Shown one piece after another: positions 48,931 through 56,055 of a stretch of DNA of 64,000 bases. Positions within the stretch are counted from its first letter, which is position 1. The number at the start of each line of letters is the position of its first letter. Below the pieces are notes generated by a model. The model had not been told where the DNA came from and made no database searches. It saw only the letters and a list, made by a program, of their open reading frames with translations. Made by a program: the position numbers and the translations under genes. Source of the DNA: JADZFO01 sp964512635 (GTDB lineage Bacteria > 4484-113 > JAFGCY01); contig CAZEJB010000013.1 of assembly GCA_964512635.1 (NCBI GenBank), forward strand, positions 1 through 64,000. The letters are read 5' to 3'.

Positions 48931-49470
48931 ATGTCAGTCAGGCTGTTCTTGTGTCCGTTCTGTGGCACCGACGTTACCGAATTTATGGCCCGCTGCCCCG
49001 AATGCAAACAGGCTCTTCCGGAGCCCGATGACATGAAGGCGAGTCCAAACGTCGACTCCACGATTGTTACTAGAGCTGCAGGCACGCTTACTGGAGCCGA
49101 AAAGACCTTTTTCCAGGAAGGTAATGTGCTTATCACCAACTCTCGAGCAGTCTTTGGTGGTCAGACTTTCGCTCTTGCCAACATCACCTCAGTCCGCGCT
49201 GTGGAAGTGCCGCAGGACAATACGGCTTTGGGATGTTTGGCAGTCATTGGTTTCTTGATGTTGCTCTGTATCTCCCTTTCAACATCAGTAGGGGCCATCG
49301 GCCTGGTTCTTCTAGCACTCGCCCTAATTGCAATGTTCACCAAACATAAGAACTACAGAGTGGTTCTTGCGACAGCTGGCGCCGAGATCAAGGCCTTTGA
49401 CAGCACAGACTTGAGTTTTATACAGCGGATCGTGGAAGCGATCAGCCAGGCGATTGTGCATAGGGGCTAA
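48931..49470 (+). CDS. Zinc-ribbon, PH-like membrane protein (DUF6232-type)
   Basis: The 179-aa protein has a zinc ribbon at the N-terminus (CPFCGTDVTEFMARCPECKQ), a beta segment LITNSRAVFGGQTFALANIT with SVRAVEV, two adjacent TM segments (CLAVIGFLMLLCISLSTSVG, then AIGLVLLALALIAMF) and a terminal beta-helix part (NYRVVLATAGAEIKAFDSTD). The layout matches the DUF6232 family of unknown function. GGGAGAAG precedes ATG. GC content is lower than in the structural genes. Confidence 0.65.
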   Translation: MSVRLFLCPFCGTDVTEFMARCPECKQALPEPDDMKASPNVDSTIVTRAAGTLTGAEKTFFQEGNVLITNSRAVFGGQTFALANITSVRAVEVPQDNTALGCLAVIGFLMLLCISLSTSVGAIGLVLLALALIAMFTKHKNYRVVLATAGAEIKAFDSTDLSFIQRIVEAISQAIVHRG

Positions 49471-49565
49471 CGATTTTTTGCGACGGTCCTTCTCTTACAC
49501 GAAGTTAGATTGCAAGACCATCGGGGATCCTGCCCGGTGTACGATTCGATGAGGGAGTTAACTGG

Positions 49566-50012
49566 ATGCGACTTGTAGTACTGGTGCTTGTCTCTCTGCT
49601 CTTGGCAATGTCGGCTTATGCCGCGCAACCTGAAGCGCCGCTGGGCGAACTGCTTCCGGCTGATTACCTGCGCTGTACTGACGGCGATACCATCATCGTA
49701 ATCAAGGACAGCGTCGAAACGCGGATACGCCTGACCGGTGTTAGTGCCCCTGAGATTGATGGTGGGACTGCAGCTGGCTTCGCCAGCGCAGCTGCATGCG
49801 CTCAGCGCTGCGAGGATGCCGTGAGCCTTTGGCTCGAGATCGACCCGGAGAAACCGAAGGACCGCTACGGCCGCACCTTGGCCTGGGTCTGGGTGTCCTC
49901 CTCCGCGGATGGCGCCGACCCGGAGCTGTTGAACACCTGGCTGATCGACAACGGCCACGCTCTGATCTATCCCAGCGACGAGGCCAAGAGGTACCTGCAA
50001 TGGAAAGAGTGA
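49566..50012 (+). CDS. Secreted staphylococcal-nuclease-like (SNase) protein
   Basis: The 148-aa protein has a signal peptide (MRLVVLVLVSLLLAMSAYAA) and an SNase/OB fold: LRCTDGDTIIVIKDSVETRI, RLTGVSAPEIDGG, then DRYGRTLAWVWVSSS. The catalytic Arg-Leu-x-Gly and Asp-Arg-Tyr-Gly-Arg segments are present, with Asp in DGDT. It probably degrades extracellular or periplasmic DNA or RNA, which could limit superinfection or supply nucleotides; that role is inference. It overlaps the next gene by 13 bp. Confidence 0.85.
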   Translation: MRLVVLVLVSLLLAMSAYAAQPEAPLGELLPADYLRCTDGDTIIVIKDSVETRIRLTGVSAPEIDGGTAAGFASAAACAQRCEDAVSLWLEIDPEKPKDRYGRTLAWVWVSSSADGADPELLNTWLIDNGHALIYPSDEAKRYLQWKE

Positions 50013-50923
50013 AGGCCAAACGGATTCCGCTTGCGACCCACGCCGGCACTATCAAGCTGGGCAGCTTTCGCATCCCCTGTGCAGTGCTTGACAATGGAAA
50101 GCGCGTTCTAAGCGCCCGACAGCTGCTGGAAGCTCTGGGGCGCAGTCCGACCACTCCGACAAGAAAAGACGGTGACGACAAACTCCCCCGCACATTAGTC
50201 CCAGCAGGCCTTATTCCCTTTATTGATCAGGGTCTACGTGGTGGCGACAAACTTGTCATTTTTTGCCCGCTGCCTGGGTCAGGTTACACCACTGAGACCG
50301 CAGAGGGCTATAGCGCCGAGGCCTTCGCTGCCCTGTGCATGGCCTACCTCAAGGCACGCACTGCAGGCCAGGTCAGGGCCAACCAGTTGCACATCGTCGA
50401 GCGGGCTGAGTTGCTGGTTCAGGGTTTCGCGACCGTCGGCATCGTCTCCCTGATCGACGACGCGACTGGCTATGTCGAGATCCGCGACAAGGAAGAACTG
50501 GCACGTATTTTGGCCAAGTTTGTGACTCCTGAAATTCAGCCCTGGGTCCGTCGTTTCCCTCCTGAGTATTACCAGGAGATTTACCGACTGCAGCAGTGGG
50601 AGGACCTGGACCCCAACGACAAGGACAAGCCCGGGATTGTGGGCAGCTACACGAATGATCTTGTCTATGGCCGATTGGCGCCTGGGGTGCTGGAGCGCTT
50701 GCATGAGCTGGTCCCTCGTAATGAGCGCGGAAAGCTTGAGCATAAACTGCACCAGCAGCTCACGGGCGACTGGGGCGTCAAAGAATTGGAGACGCACCTG
50801 ATGAAGCTGATTATCTTGATGAAGTCCGCGGGCAATTGGGACCAGTTCATGCGCCTGGTAAACCGGTCTATGCCACGCTACCGATCAACTCTTGCGATCC
50901 CCTTCGAGGATGGTGACGAGTGA
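50000..50923 (+). CDS. P63C domain protein
   Basis: The 307-aa protein (MERVKAKRIPLATHAGTIKL...) has an N-terminal part with ISL-like IPCAVLDNGKRVLSARQLLE and YSAEAFAALCMAYLKARTAG, and the P63C domain: WVRRFPPEYYQEIYRLQQWE, KPGIVGSYTNDLVYGRLAPG, VLERLHELVPRNERG and HQQLTGDWGVKELETHLMKL. P63C proteins occur in prophages and mobile elements and may bind DNA as antirepressor-like proteins. It is translated from a start within the end of the nuclease gene. Confidence 0.8.
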   Translation: MERVKAKRIPLATHAGTIKLGSFRIPCAVLDNGKRVLSARQLLEALGRSPTTPTRKDGDDKLPRTLVPAGLIPFIDQGLRGGDKLVIFCPLPGSGYTTETAEGYSAEAFAALCMAYLKARTAGQVRANQLHIVERAELLVQGFATVGIVSLIDDATGYVEIRDKEELARILAKFVTPEIQPWVRRFPPEYYQEIYRLQQWEDLDPNDKDKPGIVGSYTNDLVYGRLAPGVLERLHELVPRNERGKLEHKLHQQLTGDWGVKELETHLMKLIILMKSAGNWDQFMRLVNRSMPRYRSTLAIPFEDGDE

Positions 50924-51495
50924 CCCGCCTTCTTTTTGCTTCGGTGTTTATATGCTTGGTCTTCCTCACGTCCTGCGGTACGCAGGGCGAGGCTCTGCAG
51001 TTGCGGCCGGCGGATCCGCGCGCTGTCGCTGCAGAGGACGCGCCCGCCGACGAAAACCCCGAGGGCTGGTCCACGCACTGGGTGCGCCAAGCGCAGCGCG
51101 TCGGCGGCAGCTATTCGCTGCTGGAGGACTACCCCGGCGACCCGGGCTATGACGTGCTGCTCGGCGAGCAGTCCTGGGCGGTCTTCGCCTGGGATCCGGG
51201 GCCGCTGGACCGCGTGGCCAGCGTCCAGGTGCTCAGCCGCCCGCAGACCGAGGAGCAGGCGGCCGCCGGCGAGACGCCCGGCGAGTTCTGGGTCGGGCTG
51301 GAGTTCAAGCTCGGCGGGCGCTGGGAGCTCTACGGCCCCTTCGCCGCCGGCGAGCAGCCGCTCTTTGGCGACAGTAACCCGGCGCTCGGCGAGCCCGAGT
51401 TCTTCTGGTGGTTCAAGGGCAACACGCGGGTGGCGGTCTTCGCCACCGAGGAAGTGACCCTGCGCGGCCTGGCCTTCACGACGAGGGCGCAGTGA
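50920..51495 (+). CDS. Lipoprotein of unknown function
   Basis: The 191-aa protein starts at GTG 50920 (GTGA overlap with P63C). It has a lipoprotein signal (MTRLLFASVFICLVFLTSCG, lipid on Cys19). The mature part is acidic with Trp-rich strands (WSTHWVRQAQRVGG, YDVLLGEQSWAVFAWDPG, EPEFFWWFKGNTRVAVFATE). High GC codon usage contrasts with the adjacent gene at 51518. Lysogenic-conversion surface proteins with such signals can alter receptors, but no family is recognised. Confidence 0.7.
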   Translation: MTRLLFASVFICLVFLTSCGTQGEALQLRPADPRAVAAEDAPADENPEGWSTHWVRQAQRVGGSYSLLEDYPGDPGYDVLLGEQSWAVFAWDPGPLDRVASVQVLSRPQTEEQAAAGETPGEFWVGLEFKLGGRWELYGPFAAGEQPLFGDSNPALGEPEFFWWFKGNTRVAVFATEEVTLRGLAFTTRAQ

Positions 51496-51517
51496 TTGTT
51501 GGTTCGGAGGAGTCGAA

Positions 51518-52087
51518 GTGATACTGTGGGTGGCAGTAGGATATGAAATGGACCCTCTGTCTGCGGGGGTTGCCCTCGTAGCACTGATCTTCACCTATTT
51601 TACTTGGCAAAGACAGAATAGGCTGCAAGCAGAACAGAGTAGGCAGCAAGCAGACCAGACTGAAATGCAGCGTGAACAGACTCGCCTAAGCAAGAGCATG
51701 CTGGATCTCGAGACTGCCCGCGAGGAGCGGAACGTGACCGCCGAGACCAGAGCACGTTTATCGGCCCACGTTGTCACTCATAACAGGGCTCCGAATTCGT
51801 CCTTCCCGTTCATGATTCCGTACCTTGTGATTGTCAACGAGGGAGGGTCATCGGCACGTAATCTCCAAATCTATGCGGAGAACGAACGTCTGGAGGACTC
51901 CATCTTGACTCTGCAAGGGGCAATTGACTGGGCGAAATTTGTACTTGGACCAGGAAGTACTCATGAGTGGATGATGACCAGCGTCAAAAGCCGGGCCCTT
52001 AGGAGCCCTCTGCACTTAGTCATACACTGGGAGGACGACACTGGGAGTCCCGGGCGTTGGGAGGGATCCGTTACATGGGAGCAGTGA
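51518..52087 (+). CDS. Single-TM protein with coiled coil and beta domain
   Basis: The 189-aa protein has a TM helix near the N-terminus (AGVALVALIFTYFTWQRQNR), a Gln/Glu/Arg-rich coiled coil (residues about 35-80) and a C-terminal beta domain (PFMIPYLVIVNEGGSSARNL, then LHLVIHWEDDTGSPGRW). The GTG start at 51518 has CGGAGGAG 7 bases upstream; ATG 51548 is an alternative. The gene overlaps the integrase start by 13 bp. The layout resembles small membrane proteins seen as cargo in mobile elements; function unknown. Confidence 0.55.
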   Translation: MILWVAVGYEMDPLSAGVALVALIFTYFTWQRQNRLQAEQSRQQADQTEMQREQTRLSKSMLDLETAREERNVTAETRARLSAHVVTHNRAPNSSFPFMIPYLVIVNEGGSSARNLQIYAENERLEDSILTLQGAIDWAKFVLGPGSTHEWMMTSVKSRALRSPLHLVIHWEDDTGSPGRWEGSVTWEQ

Positions 52088-53766
52088 CGATCCGCCAGAC
52101 CGGCCAGATTCAGCCCATCGGCTACGTCCGCTACAGCGTGAAGCGCAACAAGTACCGCGGTTCCAGTGCGCGGCGCGAGGCGCTGACGGCGGCGTCCATA
52201 GACGAAATGGAGACCAGCAGGGCTAATCAGAAGCAGCTGATCGCCGATTTCTGTGCCGCCCGTGGTTGGCTGCCGCCGATCTGGGTCGAGGACCTCGGCC
52301 GCTCCGGCACCATGGTCGAGCGGCGCCCCGGGCTGCTTCAGGCCGCCGCGCTGGTGGCCGAGGGCCGGGCCCAGGTGGTCGTGGCCAAGAGCCTTAGCCG
52401 TTTCGCCCGCAGCCCGCGATTTGTAGACTTTGTACAGCAGCGGCTTATGCCTCACGGCGCTTCGGTGGCCACCGTCACCGAGGCCCTCGACTTCATCTCC
52501 CCCAGCGGCGAACTGCTGGCCAACATCATGCTCTCGGTGCTGAAGTTCTACTGCTCGCACACCGGCGAGCAGATCCGGGAAAGCAACGCGCTGCTCAAGC
52601 GCCAGGGCTTCTGGACCGGCGGGCTGATGTTTGGCACGCGGCCGGGCGAAGTCCCCGGCGTGCCAGAGCCAGACCCCGATACCTGGCCGCTGTTGCTGGA
52701 GTGTTTCGAGCGCGCGGCTCGTGGCCAGTCCGACCACAGTACTGCAAAGTGGATCCGCGGACTCGGCGTGGCAGGGATCTACGGCGGTGAGCTGACCCCG
52801 AAGTCGGTGCGAGGGATGCTCTCGAGCACCTTCTACGTCGACGAGCACTTGCGGCATGACTGCAAAGTCCCCCGAGACGTTTGGGATGCAGCCCAGCGCC
52901 AGGTGCGCCGCCGAGGGCGGCCGCCGGAAGATGATCACGCGCTTCTTTCCGGGCTGGTAGTTAACGGCTGGCTGCTGCAGGGCGGGAAACCGGCCCCGAT
53001 GTACTCGATGCCGAATGCTGAAGGCCGGCGCTATCACCTTACCCGCGCGAATCACTACGTCGAATGGCCGGCAAAGCGGCACCCGGAGGCGCCGGCGCGT
53101 GCGTTGGTTGGCGTGCGGCAGGACTGGCTCGACGGCCTCGTCCTGGCGCGGGTGGAGCAGCTCTGCGCCGAAGACGGCAGCGGGTTGCTGCAGCGGGCAG
53201 CCAGCAGCCTGCAGGCCTCGGCGCGCAGCGGGATCGAGACCGACCTGGCCGCTGCCAGGCGCGCGCTGCGCTTGTCGCAGCGCGCGGCTCTGGACGCCAA
53301 ACGGCGCATAACCCAGGCCTTCGACAAGGGGCTGGATGACCTGGCCGTGGAGTACAAGGCTGATCTTGACGCGGCGCGCCTGGCGCAGCTACGGGCGCAG
53401 GAGGAAGTCGATCGCCTCGAGGCTGCGCAGGCGGCGGTCGGATCCGACGGCCGCGGAGCTGAGGAGGCACGGGGGCTGCGACTGGTAAGCGTCGAGTCGG
53501 CCCAGGAGAACTTAAACCTCGCGCGTGAGCTGCTGCGCCTTGGCGATTACGAAGGCCTGCGGCGGCTCCTGAGGCTGCTGCTGGTCAAGGTGGAGCTACG
53601 GCTGCACACAGAGCGCGGACACGGCTGGGAGCGCTTTGGGCAGGTCATTGCCCACTGGAGTCCGGCTCTGTTCCGGATTCAAACAGGCCGTCCTGATCAG
53701 CCTCCGGCTGCAGGAAACTCTGCACTTTACGATATGTATCTGCCAGTTTTTTCACGTAGAACTTGA
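52075..53766 (+). CDS. Large serine recombinase (phage integrase)
   Basis: The 563-aa protein has a resolvase domain with catalytic Ser in IGYVRYSVKRNKYRGSS and conserved Arg residues (VVAKSLSRFARSPRF), a recombinase domain (NALLKRQGFWTGGLMFGTRP, then STAKWIRGLGVAGIYGGELT), a zinc-ribbon-like region without the classical four Cys, and a long coiled coil (residues about 385-510). It joins attP and attB by 2-bp staggered cuts. The last 122 bp overlap, antisense, the 3' end of polB that the phage carries. Start ATG 52075 has GGGAGGG upstream. Confidence 0.93.
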   Translation: MGAVTIRQTGQIQPIGYVRYSVKRNKYRGSSARREALTAASIDEMETSRANQKQLIADFCAARGWLPPIWVEDLGRSGTMVERRPGLLQAAALVAEGRAQVVVAKSLSRFARSPRFVDFVQQRLMPHGASVATVTEALDFISPSGELLANIMLSVLKFYCSHTGEQIRESNALLKRQGFWTGGLMFGTRPGEVPGVPEPDPDTWPLLLECFERAARGQSDHSTAKWIRGLGVAGIYGGELTPKSVRGMLSSTFYVDEHLRHDCKVPRDVWDAAQRQVRRRGRPPEDDHALLSGLVVNGWLLQGGKPAPMYSMPNAEGRRYHLTRANHYVEWPAKRHPEAPARALVGVRQDWLDGLVLARVEQLCAEDGSGLLQRAASSLQASARSGIETDLAAARRALRLSQRAALDAKRRITQAFDKGLDDLAVEYKADLDAARLAQLRAQEEVDRLEAAQAAVGSDGRGAEEARGLRLVSVESAQENLNLARELLRLGDYEGLRRLLRLLLVKVELRLHTERGHGWERFGQVIAHWSPALFRIQTGRPDQPPAAGNSALYDMYLPVFSRRT

Positions 53767-55933
53767 TGTTGTAATCGGGGTTCGCCGGGTCGTACTGGCG
53801 GATCGGCTTGGCCGCTTCGAAGGCCTTCACGGTCGCCTTGTCGCCGGTGATGTAATAGCTGACCTGGTCGCCGGCCCGCAGCTCGCGCTTGGCCGCCAGC
53901 GCGACCTCATAGGCCGCAGCCTTGTTGCGCCCGCCGCCGCCGGTCTTGGCGCGGTACTGCGGCAGGCTCTCGATCAGCGTATCGGTCTTGGCCAGCTGGC
54001 GGATGTCGATGCGCCGCTCGCTGATCGCGCTTTTCAGCTCCTCATAGCGCGCCTCGATCTTCTCCGGCTCGCCGCGCAGGACACAGGCGATGCCGTGCTG
54101 CATGAAGGCGTGCAGGAATGGCTCCAGGCCGCGGCTCTTCATGCCGCTGCCTTTGACGATGATCTCGCCATCACTGCACAGCAGGGCGTAGTTCTTGACC
54201 TTGTGGCTGAGCATGCTGGGGTAGAAGCCGCCCAGCTCGACATTGATGCCGTCGGGCAGGTGGGTGCTGACCTTCGCCACCAGCGCCTCGCCGGCCTCCT
54301 GGCTCTCTATGCCCTCCGCGGTGAAGTAAACGCCGTCGGTATCGATCTCAATGATGCTGCCGCCTTCCTGGCTGACGGCTTCCGCCAGCTGGTTGACCAG
54401 CAGCTGGCCATTGCGGGTGATGTAGCCGGCCTGCTCGGCATCGGCCCAGTTCATCCGGCTGGTTCCGAGGTAGCCAAAGAAGGAGTTGATAAAGATCTTG
54501 AATGCCGCCTGGCGCGCATCGGCCATCACCCGCACGTTCTTGTCCGGGTGACTGCGGGCTTCCTTCTTGGCTTCAAGTCGGCGATGTGTCAGCTCGCGCA
54601 GCATCGGGACATAGACATCCCCGGTGTCCTGGCGCGGCTTGACGCCGTCCTTGAGCATGATGGACGGATAGAGGCTGGCGATATCGGCGTTCAGCACATT
54701 GGGGATGATGCCGGTGCGGCGCAGCTCGGTATAGCCGCCGGTGGTGGTCCAGGTCTCGGCCGGCTCGGGGATGCTCTCGCCGCGGCGCAGATACTCGCGC
54801 ATCAGCAGGTGGTTGATCTTCACCGCGTTTCCGCGCACCACGCAGTCCTGCAGGCTCAGCGGCAGCATCTGGCTCTGGGCGAAGTAGCTGGGCAGCAGCA
54901 TGCGGGTGATCTCGGCTGCCGCGTTCAGTTCGTTGATCACATCGGCCTTAAGCTTGTCACGCTCGCCGTCGAAGAGCTGGTCGTAGTCCCAGGGGGCGAG
55001 GGGCTCCGGCAGGCCGAGCGCCGGTTCAAGATAGTTCGCCACATAGGGCGCGTCATAGCGCTCGAGGTCGCGCTTGACGATGTCGTAGTACTGGGTCAGA
55101 AACCAGGTGTCGACCAGGTGGCGCCCGGCGACATCCGCCCGCGGGTATTCAAGCTGCTTCTCCGCCGCCGGGGCGCGGCTGGCACGCACCTTCATTACGC
55201 TGCCGTCGCGGCCCCAGTTCAGCAGCTGCGGCGCCTTGAGCTTGAGGTTCTTGATCCGCGCGCAGATATAGCCAAGGCTGCCCTTATAGAGGTCGTGGCC
55301 GCAGAGGATGTCCGGGTTGCGCTCGGCGATCACGTCGCGCAGCTTGCCGATCAGCGCCGCCTCGTCGCTTAGTCCATCCTCGCCGAGTGTGAGGATCTGC
55401 TGCCAGCCCTTGCCGTCGGAGAGGCCGAGCATGATGATGCGGTCGCTGGGCACACTGGCATCGGCGTACTCCGCGCCATCGGTGTTGTAGGCGCGAAGGG
55501 CGATGTAGAGCACGTGCAGATCGTCCTGGGCGAAGCCCTTGAAGAAGGTGCGCCCGGAGCTGAGCAGATACTCAGTAACAGCGTCGGCGCCGCTCCAGCC
55601 GGGCTCGGCTTCGAAGGCATCCTTGTTGCTGCGGTAGGCCTTGGAGAGCAGCTTTTCAATCTCGGACTGCTGGGCCCAGTCTTCGCAGGCCACCATCCAG
55701 CGGTAGAGGTTCTCACCCTTGAGCGCCGAGATCTGCGGCTCGGGCTTGACCGCGTCCAGCAGCTCGCGGTGGCTGCAAAGCAGCCAGGGCTTGTAATCGA
55801 TGTCCTCAACCGTGGTTTCGCTGCTGCCGGGCCTGCGCCACCACAGGCTCATGCCGCCCTTGCGCTCCGCCGCGCCGACCAGCCCCTCGCTGGAATCCGC
55901 CCCGAAGAGCATCTGGATGCCGTCGTTAGTCAT
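53645..55933 (-). CDS. Family B DNA polymerase (3' end replaced by prophage)
   Basis: The protein of about 762 aa has the B-family motifs: exonuclease region (DIDYKPWLLCSHRELLDAVK, then NPDILCGHDLYKGS), motif A DIASLYPSIM, motif B RQAAFKIFINSFFGYLG and motif C IEIDTDGVYF. It is a host gene. The C-terminus (KLADTYRKVQSFLQPEADQD) is encoded by phage-side DNA, with the native end stranded at 1238-1336. ATG 55933 (MTNDGIQMLF) is chosen; an in-frame start 42 bp upstream would add a poor N-terminus. Confidence 0.88.
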   Translation of the reverse strand: MTNDGIQMLFGADSSEGLVGAAERKGGMSLWWRRPGSSETTVEDIDYKPWLLCSHRELLDAVKPEPQISALKGENLYRWMVACEDWAQQSEIEKLLSKAYRSNKDAFEAEPGWSGADAVTEYLLSSGRTFFKGFAQDDLHVLYIALRAYNTDGAEYADASVPSDRIIMLGLSDGKGWQQILTLGEDGLSDEAALIGKLRDVIAERNPDILCGHDLYKGSLGYICARIKNLKLKAPQLLNWGRDGSVMKVRASRAPAAEKQLEYPRADVAGRHLVDTWFLTQYYDIVKRDLERYDAPYVANYLEPALGLPEPLAPWDYDQLFDGERDKLKADVINELNAAAEITRMLLPSYFAQSQMLPLSLQDCVVRGNAVKINHLLMREYLRRGESIPEPAETWTTTGGYTELRRTGIIPNVLNADIASLYPSIMLKDGVKPRQDTGDVYVPMLRELTHRRLEAKKEARSHPDKNVRVMADARQAAFKIFINSFFGYLGTSRMNWADAEQAGYITRNGQLLVNQLAEAVSQEGGSIIEIDTDGVYFTAEGIESQEAGEALVAKVSTHLPDGINVELGGFYPSMLSHKVKNYALLCSDGEIIVKGSGMKSRGLEPFLHAFMQHGIACVLRGEPEKIEARYEELKSAISERRIDIRQLAKTDTLIESLPQYRAKTGGGGRNKAAAYEVALAAKRELRAGDQVSYYITGDKATVKAFEAAKPIRQYDPANPDYNIKFYVKKLADTYRKVQSFLQPEADQDGLFESGTEPDSSGQ

Positions 55934-56055
55934 GCAGACAGTGTATCTAAAGAAGGGCCGAGGGCCGAGGGCCAAGGGCCGAAGACCGGGCGATTAATGG
56001 CGCTCTGGCAGTAACCAAACTCAATCCTGCCCTTTGGCCTTAGCATTTCGGCCTG
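55934..56055. repeat. Short intergenic region with GGGCCGA tandem repeats
   Basis: Four degenerate copies of a 7-bp unit (GGGCCGA, GGGCCGA, GGGCCAA, GGGCCGA) lie at about 55953-55981, just upstream of polB. I see no gene in this region. The repeat may be unstable and could affect the spacing of the polB promoter. Confidence 0.5.

Larger units (their letters stand above)
1337..53766. mobile_element. Prophage with large serine integrase, inserted in the polB 3' end
   Basis: The element runs from just inside the orphaned polB 3' fragment to the end of the integrase gene, about 52.4 kb. It has integrase and repressor on the right arm, a leftward replication operon, then a leftward late operon of packaging, head, tail and lysis genes, and accessory genes at the left end. 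Head genes are Mu-like; tape measure, tube and chaperone genes indicate a long non-contractile tail, since no sheath gene was seen. All expected modules are present, so it may be functional. The exact att core could not be resolved; short matches such as TTCT and GTG near 1338-1352 and 53754-53766 suggest crossover there. Confidence 0.9.

Noticed and set aside
51961..53082. Long minus-strand open frame of 373 codons opposite the integrase
   Set aside because: It is antisense to a well-supported recombinase gene, has Pro/Arg/Gly-rich composition and no recognisable domain or ribosome site. High-GC third-position bias produces such frames.
53636..55372. Plus-strand open frame of 578 codons opposite polB
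   Set aside because: It covers most of a polymerase gene with clear B-family motifs. The composition is typical of antisense frames in GC-rich DNA and it has no domain.
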